From Formicarius rufipectus (taxonomy: Eukaryota; Chordata; Aves; Passeriformes; Formicariidae), in the NCBI GenBank assembly GCA_013399695.1, contig VXAU01000972.1:4053-68052 (forward strand): a stretch of 64,000 nt of DNA. Reading direction: 5' to 3'. The notes below the pieces were generated by a model. It had not been told where the DNA came from. It ran no database searches and saw only the letters and a list, made by a program, of their open reading frames with translations. Shown here one piece after another: positions 12,301 to 22,894 of this stretch (positions are counted from its first letter, which is position 1; each line of letters opens with the position of its first letter). A program made the translations under genes and the position numbers.

Positions 12301-15300
12301 ATCCCCTGTCCCAGCCCAGTGACTTTCCTGCCCAGCTGCTGCTGAACAGATGTGCAGAACGTTTTTTGGACAAAAATAGTGTCCCTTGGGTAATACAGGC
12401 TGAGAGGAGGAAGTGACATGTGGGATTCCCAGCTTGTGGGCCCCCCCTCAGGACCCTCCCAGCTGGGCTGTGTGACCCCAGTGCTGGGTTACCCTGAGCA
12501 CAGTGGGATGGGGGTGACACGGGACCCTTTTGGGCAGGACGCAGTGACCTCATGGCTGGTCGTACCTGGCATCTGTCCTCCTCTGAGCTGGGCCTTGGTC
12601 TCCTGGGGAGTCCTCTGGTATTGGGGGAAACCGCAGCCCACAGACGGGAAACCCGTGCCATATTGGTCTGACCAGTGCCTGTTTGTCCCTCCGGGCCACA
12701 GGGCGGCGCTGGTTCCCCAGCCATGAGGACCCCTGTGTGTGTGTGGGGCAGGGGGATCTCAGCCCAGGATGGGGGGTCTCAGCCCAGGATGGGGGGGTCC
12801 CAGCAGGGTCCCTGTGGGATGCAGACCCAGATCACCTTTCCAGGTGATCCTGTCAGACTCAAGCCCTTCGGGTGAGGTGCCCTTCTTTGAGACCTGGATG
12901 CTGACCTGCATGCCCGAGGAGGGGAAGATCCTTAACCCCGACCATCCCTGCTTCCGCCCGGATTCCACCAACGTGGAGTCCCTGGTCGCCCTCCTCAACA
13001 ACTCCTCCGAGATGAAGCTGGTGTAAGAGCCCACCCATGAGCCCCCACACCACCTTCCCTGACCCCATGGCTGTGCCTGAACCTCCCCACCTCTTCCCTG
13101 ACAGGCAGATGAAGTGGCACGAGGTGTGTCTGAGCATCTCAGCCGCCATCCTGGAGATCCTCAACGCCTGGGAAAACGGTGTCCTCACCTTTGAGTCCAT
13201 CCAGGTGGGACTGAGGAGGGTCAGAGCTGGGCTGTGCTGTGTCCTGAGAAGGGCCCTGGGGTCAAAAAGCTCCAGGATCCCCTGTGTTCTCCTGTAGCAG
13301 CCTCAGAGCTCACAGACTTGGGAGGACGGAGCTGCTGTGGCTTCAGCCCTGTGGTGGTGCTCTGACCCACTGGGTGGCAGTGGCACTGCCAGGGACAATA
13401 TCACCCATGGACTCCTTCCATGGAGGGGACCCACATCCCTGGGAGGTGATTCCTGAGCATCAACCAGTCCGTGCTCATCCTCTATCCTGTCTCCTCTCCT
13501 AGAAAATCACAGACAACATCAAGGGGAAGGTGTGCAGCATGGCAGTGTGTGCTGTGGCCTGGCTGGTGGCCCATGTCCGCATGCTGGGCCTGGATGAGCG
13601 GGAGAAGTCCCTGCAGATGATCCGGCAACTCGCGACCCCCCTCTACGGGGAGAGCACCCTCCAGTTCTACAACGAGCGGTGAGCTCCGGGCACAGCCTGC
13701 TCCTGCCCTGCTCCCTTCCTGGCACTTGCCATGTCTCGCCCCATTCCCAGTGCCATGTTTCTTGCCCTGCTTCTACTTCCCAGTGCCCTGCCATCCTCTG
13801 CCTTGCTTCCATGCCTCAGTGCTGTGCCGTGCCCTGCCCTGCTCCCACATCCCAGTGCTGTGCCATCTCCTGCTCCCACATCCCAGTGCTGTGCCATCTC
13901 CTGCTCCCACATCCCAGTGCTGTGCCATCTCCTGCTCCCACATCCCATTGCTGTGCCATCTCCTGCTCCCAAATCCCAATGCTGTGCCATCTCCTGCTTC
14001 CATTTCCCAGTGTGCCATCTCCTGCCCAGCTTATGCTTCCCGGTGCTGTGTTATCTCCTGCTTCCCCTGCCCAGTTCCGTGCCAGTCCCTACCCTCTTCC
14101 CCTTACAGTGCTGTGCTGCCATTCCCTGCCCCACTTCCTCTTCTTGGTGCTGTGTCTCCTGCCCTCCTTCCCAGTTCCCTCCTGATCCCACCTCTCCCCT
14201 GCAGTGTGGTGATCATGAGCTCCATCCTGGAGCACATGTGTGCTGATGTCCTGCAGCAAACGGCCACGCAGATCAAGTTCCCTTCCGCGGGCATGGACAC
14301 CATTCCCTACTGGAATCTTCTGCCCCCCAAGAAGCCCATCAAGGAGGTGCTGACCAGTGTGTTCACCAAGGTGCTGGAGAAGGGCTGGGTTGACAGCCGC
14401 TCCATCCACATCTTCGATACCCTACTGCACATGGGGGGGGTCTACTGGTTCTGCAACAATCTGGTCAAGGTATGGGGGGGCAGGAGGGACCCCCAATGCC
14501 ATGGCAGGGTGCTGAGGCTGGGAATAATGGGTCTGTTCCATGCTTCCAGTGTCCTGGGTGTCTCTGGGTTGGCTGCTGAGCACTGGAGGGGAGCAGTGCT
14601 GGTTGCTGGGACACTTCTGAGTACTGAAGGGGAGGGAGCAGGCCCAACCCTGCCCGTTCCCTCTCCTCCCTGCCCTCCCTGCTCCCTGCAGGAGCTGCTG
14701 AAGGAGACACGGAAGGAGTACACGCTGCGGGCTGTGGAGCTGCTCTATGCCATCTTCTGCCTGGACATGCAGCAGCTGACGCTGACACTGCTGGGCCACA
14801 TCCTGCCCAACCTGCTGACAGACTCCTCCAAGTGGCACACCCTCATGGACCCCCCCGGGAAGGCTCTGGCCAAGTAAGACCCCACACCCACAGGAACCAT
14901 CTCCTTGAGAAGCCTGGCTGGGGAGATTGTCTGTGCTGGGTTGGAGGTCCCAGCTGCCCAAATTCCAGTCTGGCCCCAGCATAGCACTGACAGGAACAGT
15001 GCACCACATTCCCTGCTGTCCCACTTGAAGGGGGAACTGGCTGTGTCCCATCCCTGGTGCACACTCCAGGCTCTGCTGCCCACCCTGCTCACAGCCTGTC
15101 CTCAGGTGGACTGGCAGCACCTGGCTGTGTCCCTGCTGTGTCCCCAGGCTCTCTGTGTGGTGTGCCCTGAGCTCCTACTCCTCCCACAACAAGGGCCAGG
15201 CTTCGGCCCGGCAGAAGAAGAGGCACCGGGAGGACATTGAGGTGTGTCTGGTGTGGAGCAGGGGTTGGCTGGGGGTGCTTTGTGCCCAAAAGCAGCAGTG

Positions 15301-17763
15301 TCTGGGGGAGGGGAGGGTGGCAGGAGTAGATGGGTGTGTCTCTGAGCTCTCTGATGACTTCTGACCTTAAAATCCGGGGTTTCCCTTTCTCTTTCCTGGG
15401 GAAGGGACTGAAATGAGTTTGTCCAGATGTGTGCAGCCCAGGTTGGGATGGGCTGAGTGAACAGAGATCATAGTCCTGGGTTATGGGGCTGTGCAAAGCC
15501 CAGGGTGGGCCAGGACACTCCCCTCAGCATGGGACTGGTGGGACTGAGCCCCCTCTTTCCCCCAGGATTACATCAGCCTGTTCCCTCTGGATGATACACA
15601 GCCCTCCAAGCTCATGCGCCTGCTGAGCTCCAACGAGGAGGATTCCAACATCCTCTCCAGTCCCAGTAAGTGAGGGGAATGGGGAGGGAGTGAAGAGGGT
15701 GACTCCCAGTGGGGGCACCATCTTACCTCACTGTTCTGTTTGGGTGTGAAATGTGTATTTGCATAAAACCCCTTCCCTTCCCAAGGGCCAGGTGAGGATT
15801 TAGAGCTCTCAAGTGTTTTTTTCAGTTATCCCAGAGCTTTTGCACTTGGGAAAGGCCAAACATTTTTATTTCTTTGATCAGAACAACTTCAAGGGGGGAG
15901 GTTACACCTTCCCTCCGTGCTGGTACCCCACAGCCCAGCACCCCACACCCGAGGGGCTTAGGTGGGCTTTGACAGCTGTGTCCCACCAGCAACCCTGTGT
16001 GGGACCAGAACCCAGAGCCAGAGGTGACATTCCTGATGTCTGAGGCTGAATCCTGACATTCCAGTGCTGTTAGCAAGGCTGGAGCAGAGCGGATGAGCCC
16101 CCATGGGCACATCTGTGTCCCTGTGGTGTCACAGGTTGCGACAGCTCCGGTGGGACGCGCCGGAGGGTCCGTGTCCGGCCCAGCGTGTGCTGTCACAGCT
16201 GCCACACACATTGCCTACACTCCTGGGCAGTGAGTCAGGACCTTCCCTGGTCATTGTTTCTCCCCTTATCCCAAATTACTCTTTAATTATTAGTTTTTGA
16301 CATGTCCATTGACCTCTGGTTTCATTACTGTTGAAACATGGGCTTTTCCCTTTATTTCACTTATCTATTTTTAACTCCTGAGGCAGTCCCACCTCTTCAC
16401 AGTGACATTCAGGACTTTTTTGGGCTGTTTTCTGCAGCCCCAAATGTGGAAACGCTGCTTCCTGCAGTGGCCACGTAACTCATGTGATTCCATGAGAATA
16501 GTGTGGGAGTGCTTTCTGTTTTGTTGGTGAGCATCCTCAAGAGCAGCACAAGGTTGGTCCTGCTGTTTTGGACAGGAGCTGTAGACTGTGGGGTCTGCAC
16601 AAGAGCCTTCCCAGGGCATTCCCATCCTGCTGGAGCGGAGCTGGCCCGGTTCCTCCTACTGGAGCACCCCGTTGGAGTCAGCTCAATCCGCCTGGTCTAT
16701 CCCAGGGTTTGCTGCTAGATTTGGACTTGCCTCAGCTCTGGTAGCTGGACTACACTCTGACAGTGAAACTGGAGAGCTGCTGTGCAGCTGTTGAACATCT
16801 GTCTCACACGCAGGATGTGTAAAGTGTGTGTTGCTGCTGTTCTTCACTCCTGATTGTGACATCACATGTCACACTCTGAGAGCAGCGTGGAGAACCCCTC
16901 TGGGCTCTGTGTGGGCTGGCACGGGGCACGTGGCACAGACTGTGTGCTGTGTTTTTGGGGTGCCCCAGTGGCACAGACTCAGTTGAGGTACGGGGGGCCC
17001 AAACCTCTCCCGCTCTGTGTGGTAACTCATGGCAAAGCCCCTCCTGGGGCTGTGTGACCTCATGTGGCCAGAGCTGGCCAGAATGGGCACATTGGCCTGG
17101 CCAAGGGGTCCAAGAGGCTATTCCTGACCCCTGTTCTCTGCCCACAGACCGGTCCATGAGCAGCTCACTCTCTGCTTCCCAGCTCCACACCGTCAGCATG
17201 AGGGACCCGCTCAACCGGGTGCTGGGTAAGATGGGGACAGGTCTGTGGAGTCACATCCAGCCAGGCTGGGACACCCAGTGGGAGGTTTTGGGCCATCCCC
17301 GACACCCTAGAACTGATCTGCCTGTTGGTCTCTCCCTGTCCTCACAGCAAACCTCTTCCTGCTCATCTCTTCCATCCTGGGTGCCAAGACAGCTGGCACC
17401 CACACCCAGTTTGTCCAGTGGTTCATGGAGGAGTGTGTGGAGTGCCTGGAGCAGGGCAGCCGTGGGAGCATCCTCCAGTTCATGCCCTTCACCATGGTGA
17501 GCCCCGTGGCTGTGACACCCCTGTCCCTGCTCGGGGGATGCACTGGGGTCCCAAGGGGCAGGGGCACATCTGGGGGTCCTGCTGCCTGACTCTCCTGTCT
17601 CCATCCCTGGGGACACTCACTGTGTTTCTCCTGTGTCCCTGGGCAGGTTTCAGAGCTGGTGAAAGTGTCCACCATGTCCAGTCCCAAAATCGTGCTGGCC
17701 ATCACTGACCTCAGCCTGCCCCTGGGCCGCCGTGTCGCTGCCAAGGCCATCGCTGCACTGTGA
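399..17763 (+). CDS. MED24: Mediator complex subunit 24 (MED24)
   Basis: Tail-module subunit of the Mediator coactivator, which links nuclear receptors and other activators to RNA polymerase II. Coding exons: 399-528, 2854-2936, 3493-3531, 4842-4915, 5948-6171, 6663-6774, 7292-7442, 7660-7773, 8125-8172, 8351-8433, 8758-8844, 9133-9244, 9817-9959, 10641-10678, 11302-11384, 12844-13022, 13105-13204, 13503-13678, 14205-14469, 14692-14873, 15148-15241, 15566-15665, 17148-17225, 17348-17496, 17647-17763. These join without frame loss to 986 residues; human MED24 is 989 from memory. The protein begins MKVVNLKQAILQAWKERW and ends LPLGRRVAAKAIAAL, near-identical to human. An LMRLL motif (LxxLL type) lies at residues about 855-859. 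The start follows an acceptor at 391 and is the conserved one. Differences from human cluster near residues 382-400 and 467-485. No canonical AATAAA was seen just after the stop; the AT-rich stretch 17935-17985 is the likely 3' end. Confidence 0.97.
865..1110 (+). repeat. CR1 LINE fragment, 3' portion (MED24 intron 1)
   Basis: The text matches the 3' end of avian CR1 in order: 'GGCATTGGAACAGGCTG', 'TCACCATCCCTGGAAGTGTT', 'GTGTGGCACTTGGGAACA', then 'GGTCTTTCCAGGCTTAATGA'. It is 5'-truncated and diverged and lies in the sense orientation of MED24. Confidence 0.85.
11392..11700. repeat. 25-bp minisatellite in MED24 intron 16
   Basis: About twelve head-to-tail copies of a 25-bp unit (GGATCCTCCCAGGGGATGAG plus GGGAT) occur just after the donor of the exon ending at 11384. 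Each unit carries GGATCC. Variation is mostly CCC/CCA/CTC after GGATCCT. The unit length is not a multiple of three, so open frames across it are not coding. Confidence 0.9.
13700..14060. repeat. 31-bp minisatellite in MED24 intron 19
   Basis: A 31-bp unit containing CCATCTCCTGCTCCCACATC followed by CCAGTGCTGTG is repeated cleanly four to five times at 13850-14000, with decayed copies on both sides. The array lies between the exons ending at 13678 and starting at 14205. It creates long open frames on both strands that are artefacts. Confidence 0.85.
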
Positions 17764-17984
17764 GTGGGGCAGCTCCCGGCCAGGGCACATCCCTGAGGAT
17801 CCCCGGGATCTCCCTGCGTGCCTGGAATGGCCTTTGTCACTGCGGCTGGGCCTCACCCTGCCCGGGGGCTCCTCCCTCCACACCCAGAGCCATCCCATTG
17901 CTGCCTCGTGAGGACTTTGAGACTGAGACACCCCCTGATTTTTTTTTATTTTATTCTATAAATAATTCAATCCTTTTGTAGAAC

Positions 17985-20095
17985 TGGGTTTTACTTCATC
18001 TCTGTTTGGGTTCCTATGGCTCCCCAAAATCTCCCATTTTGAGGGGTGATGGAGGAGTCAGCAGCCAAGCCCTGTGCTGGGGAAGGGGTTGAATCCCACT
18101 CTGCCTGTCCCAGACCCCTGGAGCATTCCATGATGCTCCCATCGGGAGCTGCACTACCCTGGGTGGAGCAGGGATGCTTCCCTGCTGTGCTGGCAGCCAC
18201 AAGCGGGTTCTTGTTGGGAATTCCTCCACGTGAGTGTGACTTTTTTGTTGGAATTCCTCCCCATGAGTGTGAGTTCAGGCCGGGGTGAGTGTGACACCGG
18301 TGGCCGGTGAGTAACCACGGCCTCACCGGCACCACACCGACCTCCTGCTGGGACAGGCTCCCCCAGGACTGTCCCCACGCCCCACCAGCTGCTCCAGCAG
18401 TGAATCCTCCTGCAACTGTCACGAACCCCCAACCCTGAGGGGGTGGCAGGGCTGGGGTGGCTGTGCCTCTGCCCCTTCCACTCGTGGTGACTCATGAGAA
18501 GGGCAAACCGGGCCAGTGGGCACCAGCCCTTCCCTCGGGGCACCACAGCTCCAGGACCAGGCTCTGCCCCTTTGGCACTACTGGAGTTCCCAGCCCTGTT
18601 TTAGGGGCTCCCAAAGGAGTTGGGGCACAAAGGGACCCTGGAGCAGTGCTACAGGGGTTGGGGCAGTGCTGGCTGAGGAAGAGGCAGCGGGATGGTGACT
18701 CGAGGTTGGGCTGACCCCATCTGATCCCTGGATGAGCTCAGCTCCTGGCAGCTCCCGGGCTTTGCTGGAGGGAGAAACCCCAATACACTTGGGAGCAGCT
18801 GAAGTTGTTAACTGGTCCTTGGCTTTCACACACAGAGCATCCTCTCCTTTCCCTCTGCTCCCATGGGTTCATTCCCGCTCCAGAGCAGGTGGAGAGTGGC
18901 CACAGGGCTGGGTGGGGCAGCTAACGGAGCTGTGGCACGCACTGGGATGGGCTGGGATGGCCTCACCAGGCCTGACACCCTCGTGAGTCCCACGCTGAGC
19001 TGTCACCGACCCGCCCGGGCACCGCTGCTCGCCCAGGGGCGGCTCTTTACCGATAGCCCGGAGCAAAGAGCAGGGCCCGGCACTCGTGGCCTTCCCGGCT
19101 CTGTCAATATTTGCCACAGCAGCCCCATGCCTGGTGTTGGCACCGGCCATTCCCCTTCCAGGAAGGGGCTGGAGCGGGAGAAAGGGGTTTTCTGTAAGCG
19201 CCCGTGAGGCAGGGGAGGAAGGAGGGAGCTGCTGCCCATGGAAGGGGGGAGTTGTGCAGCCAAACGCCTGTGGGAAAAGGCTTCCCACCTCACCCCCGGC
19301 AGTGCCTGGCCTTGTGCCAGCCCCTTCCTAGGGCTGGGAAGCTGGGGGGAGGCAGGAAATCGTCCTCCTGACACCCACAGGCACTGGGCTCTGTCCCTGC
19401 AGGGCAGGGGTGAGTGTGGTGTGGGATGCTGGAGGTCACAGGATGTGAGTGTGGACCCAGTGGGAGGAAATGGATCTGGTGGAGCCGGGGAGTGCAGGGA
19501 CAGCCCAGGGTGGGCAAACACTCGTGAGGAGAGAAGCTGGGGGTGTCTGAAGGGGCTTTCTGGGGCAGGGGAGATACCCAAGAGTCTCCTGACATCACTC
19601 TGCCACATCTCTTTGTCCATTCACCCTGCCTTCCTCACTGCTGGAAGCACCATCCCACCGCGGTCGCTCTGGGAGGGCTCTGGGCACATCCCTGGGGAGC
19701 TCTAGGACAGATTCCCCATATGGCAGCAGCACCCCCAGTGCCACCACCCCCAAGATGAGCCCCAGACCAACTCCCAGCATAGTGCTGGTGCCCTCAGTGG
19801 GCACTGCCAGCACAGGCGTCTTCCGGAGCTTTCTAGGAATCAGCTCTTGCCTAAGTGATGCTGCTGGGTGTGGGAGGAAGTGGGTGCCCCGGGGGTGCCT
19901 CCCTCAGGGGGCTCGGGCCATGGTGTGGGTGCACCAGAGGGGTTGGTTTCCAGCAGGACTTGGCACCACTGAGCCAACCCCAGCAGCCACAGCCTGGCCC
20001 CAACTGCCCCGTTCCCTCACCCCCTGTTCCTCTCTCCCTCTGTGCCCAGGCCCCAGCCACTCCACATCTCCCCCAGGCAGGCAGGAGACAGCAGG
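17985..20095. other. Intergenic interval between MED24 and CSF3 3' ends
   Basis: The interval lies between two convergent genes. GC content is moderate to high. I saw no exon chain, no LINE 3' end and no RNA gene. Open frames here lack splice context or recognisable protein similarity. Confidence 0.6.
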
Positions 20096-20112
20096 ACAGA
20101 GCAAAAATAGAG

Positions 20113-20118
20113 TTTATT
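20113..20118 (-). terminator. CSF3: CSF3 poly(A) signal
   Basis: TTTATT on the plus strand is AATAAA on the CSF3 strand, about 770 bases after the stop codon. It is the most distal AATAAA before intergenic sequence. A second AATAAA-like site near 20180 could be used instead. Confidence 0.6.
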
Positions 20119-20799
20119 TCCGGTTTTATCACATATATATAAAAAAGGAAGCATGTGTTTCTCGGGGCTCACCCAAGTACAGCAATAAATAGAGTACAAA
20201 ACCTGCCGCCCCCGCCCCTGAAGCTCCCACACAGCCACGGGACCAGGGCTGTGTCAGGCTCAGGAGGATCCAAACAGCCCCTCCTGGCCAGCGACGGGAA
20301 TAGATAAGTTAAACTGCAGTAAATACCCTCAATTTAGCAGGGAAGGGGGACAGAGGAGACACAGCCCCCCTGAAGTGCTGGGGCTCCCCAGAAAAGCCTC
20401 ATTCTGGGTGGGGGCTGCTGCACCCCTGTGACGCTCCCATCCTCCCCTCCCTCCCTAATGACTACTAAATATTAATTACTAGATATAACACCCATCAGAT
20501 GTGTCCCTGCAGGCTGCAGCCCAGGCAGGGAGATGCTGCTCTGGAGCATCCTCATCCTCGGATGAAGGCGGTTTCCCATGGGATGCTGCAGCGGCCCCTG
20601 CAGCACAAACCGTGGCAAAAGCAGAGGCACAGGCGATGCCGGCGGCAGCTGCGGGAGCTCAGCACAGCTCCCGAACCTCGTAGCAGAGATACGCTTGTGT
20701 TTAAATATTAAACAAGGGTGATGCTGCACAGATACCCGTGCACGGATCCACCGCGGGGTCTCCCCGGGCCGCCGCGGCCCGGGGAGCACCCCCAGCCAG

Positions 20800-20834
20800 A
20801 TAAATATTAAATAGCCATAAATATTTAAATAAGC
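20800..20834 (-). promoter_or_regulatory. CSF3: AU-rich element in CSF3 3' UTR
   Basis: On the CSF3 strand this 35-base stretch holds four ATTTA pentamers in quick succession (TTATTTAAATATTTATGGC, then TATTTAATATTTATC). More isolated ATTTA/TATTTA copies occur near 20700, 20470 and 20180. Clustered ATTTA motifs are the classic destabilising element of cytokine mRNAs, including mammalian CSF3. The position just after the stop (20889) fits. Confidence 0.75.
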
Positions 20835-20888
20835 AGGAAACGGGGCGCTCCCGGGATGTCCCTCGGGTGGGACACCCACGGGCAGGGG

Positions 20889-22557
20889 TCAGAGGGAGGC
20901 GAGGTGTCTCAGCGCCCGGTACGCCGTCTCCAGGAACCGCTGGAAGTTGGCCAGGATGAAGAAACCGCCGACTTGGTGGTGGAAGTGGGAGGAGAAGGTG
21001 GGCAGGGGGTCTGGGTTCTCCGTGGGGTATGTCACCGTGACCAGGCCCAGGTCCTCCATCTGCAGCCGGGCAGAGGCAGTGGAATCAGCTCTGGGCTCAG
21101 AGATGCCCGGGGATACAGAGCCTCATGTGTCTGCTGGGCTCTCCCTGTGCCCCAGGAACTCATCCCTCCTGCCCCACTGAATCCATCCTGGGGGTACAAC
21201 CCCTGCCATGCCCACTCAAATGCCCCCCAAACCCCCATGCCCCTCACCTGCTGCTGGATGTTGGAGGACAGGTTGGCCGTGTCCAGCTGCAGAGTCTCCA
21301 CCAGCCCAGCATGGCCAGGCAGCAGGTCCCACACAGCAGCCAGAGAGCCCTGGTAGATGTGGAGCCCTGCACGGATCTGGTTCAAGCAGGTCTCCTGTGG
21401 TGGGCACAGCACGGTCAGTGGGACCACGGGGGGCTCTGGATTGCCCTGAACTGTGGCAGAGGCAGCGGGGCTGAGCCCTGCCAGGTCCTGGCAGGATGTG
21501 CTGCCCTCACTCACCGCCTGGAAGGAGCGGCTGTGACACTGTTCCAGCGCCACCTGCGCGATGTTCATGTCCTGCCGCACCAGCAGCAGCTCCTCCTCCT
21601 TGCACAGCTGGAAGGTGTCACACTGCAGGGAAGGGGATGGGGTCAGGACGACCAGAGGAGCTCAACACCCCCTGACAACCCATCCCTGGGGTGTGGGACC
21701 CCCAACAGCCCAGACAGCAGGAAGAAGGGGTTGGGGTGGACCTGCCACCACTGTTGGCTGCCCTGGCCAGTGTGTGACCCCAGCAGAGCCCAGGACCCCC
21801 GGGCTGAGCCTTGGGGACACTGCTGGCTCTCAGCCCTGCGGTGCTGATAAGGCCAGGGAGGGGAAGGTCACCTTATCTGTGACCCTGCTGGTTCCACCAC
21901 CCCCTCCGTGGGACTCACCACCAGGCGCTGCAGTGTGGCCACATCCCCGCGGATCTTGCCGGTGAACTCGAGATTCCTCTGCAGGAAGAGCTGGAAGTCC
22001 TGGTCCCCGGAGAGCTCGGGCAGAGGTGCCCCGTGCAGTGCCCACCACGGTGCCCACAGCAGCGTGCCCAGCAGCGCCAGCCCACCTGTGAGGACAACAG
22101 CTCAGAGCCCACCTCACACCCCGGGGAACCTGTGCTTGGGGTGGGCTCAGCAAGCAGAATTCCCCCAAAAGAGACGGGGGCACCACTGCTGGCTGGGGAA
22201 GGGGCAGGGACTCCTGAAAGAGGAGAGGGATGGGCACTCCCTGCATCCCACCAGTGCCACAGGCCGAGGGGTGTGTGGGTGCAGCGGGTGCTACAGGTAG
22301 GGTGGATTTATGGGTGCTCTGGGGGAAGTGGGCACTGTGGGTGCTGCAGGGTCAGTGAGTTTTATGGATGGTCTGGGTGCAATGGAAGCAGTAGGGGAAA
22401 TGGGTACAATGGGAACAGTGGGAGCAGCGGATGCAGTGAGAGCAGTGGGAGCAGCAGGGGATGTGGGGTAAGTGGGTGCAATGGGAGCAGCGGGGGGTGC
22501 AATGGGAGCAGTGGGGGCTGCAGCGGGTACTGGGTACTCACGGGTGAGGGAGCACAT
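20889..22557 (-). CDS. CSF3: Granulocyte colony-stimulating factor / avian myelomonocytic growth factor
   Basis: Secreted four-helix cytokine that drives growth and maturation of granulocyte precursors through the CSF3 receptor. Exons on the minus strand: 22557-22542, 22085-21919, 21622-21515, 21394-21248, 21059-20889; they close to 202 residues (chicken MGF is 201, from memory). Residues 1 to about 24 form a signal peptide ending WWALHG before APLPELSGD. Cysteines at 62, 68, 90 and 100 reproduce the 6- and 10-residue spacing of the two disulphides in human G-CSF (36-42, 64-74). An NLSS sequon sits in exon 4. The five-exon layout and phases match the mammalian gene. It lies between PSMD3 and MED24 as in mammals. 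The start codon is the only in-frame ATG preceding the signal peptide, about 75 bases after the presumed start of transcription. Confidence 0.96.
22310..22530. repeat. GGGAGCAGT-type simple repeat in CSF3 intron 1
   Basis: Degenerate 9-12 base units based on GGGAGCAGTG and GGGTGCAATG fill most of the intron between the first two CSF3 exons. The unit varies too much to count copies. Confidence 0.7.
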
Positions 22558-22660
22558 GGTGGGTGCCCGGCTCGGTGTCTCCTCCTCAGTTTAGCGCAGC
22601 CCAGCCCAGCCCGGCCCGACTTCCCTCTCTCCTGCCCGTCTCTGCTCATCGATTGGGGCA

Positions 22661-22891
22661 TTTATAGTGCTGGCCCCGGGGATTCTCACCGATGTGGCAA
22701 CCGCCCTGATTGCTTCATTGCCTTAATCATAGCTTTCGAATCCCGGGAACCGGGAGCTCGGCTGGGCTCTCCCTGTGGGGCTTTTCTGGGGCCGGTGGGC
22801 AGAGGTACCCTCGGCGTGGCTGCGGGTGCCCGGCTCGGCCCTGGCATCGAGGTGGGTGCCGGGACGGGGCTGGTGTGGCTTTGGTGACTCA
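22661..22891 (-). promoter_or_regulatory. CSF3: CSF3 promoter: TATA, CK-1-like, C/EBP and AP-1 sites
   Basis: On the CSF3 strand a TATAAA box lies at 22666-22661, about 105 bases before the ATG. Upstream are GAGAATCCCC (22688-22679, close to the CK-1/kappaB element of CSF promoters), TGAAGCAAT (22717-22709, fits the C/EBP consensus TKNNGYAAT), and a palindromic AP-1 site TGACTCA (22885-22891). The chicken gene is known to be driven by C/EBP-type NF-M plus AP-1, which fits. Site use is inferred from motif matches only. Confidence 0.7.
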
Positions 22892-22894
22892 TTA

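Noticed and set aside
13726..14877. A 383-codon plus-strand open frame
   Set aside because: It is a minisatellite-derived frame running through true MED24 exons 20 and 21 and their introns; the exons are already explained.
15340..15420. Possible C/D-box snoRNA in a MED24 intron (human MED24 hosts SNORD124)
   Set aside because: A TGATGA box and CTGA boxes are present, but spacing is wrong and no terminal stem forms. I saw no convincing C/D pair in the other introns either.
22033..22887. 284-codon plus-strand frame antisense to CSF3
   Set aside because: Its middle is the GGGAGCAGT simple repeat (Gly/Ser/Cys-rich peptide) and its ends are antisense to CSF3 exon and promoter; no independent support.
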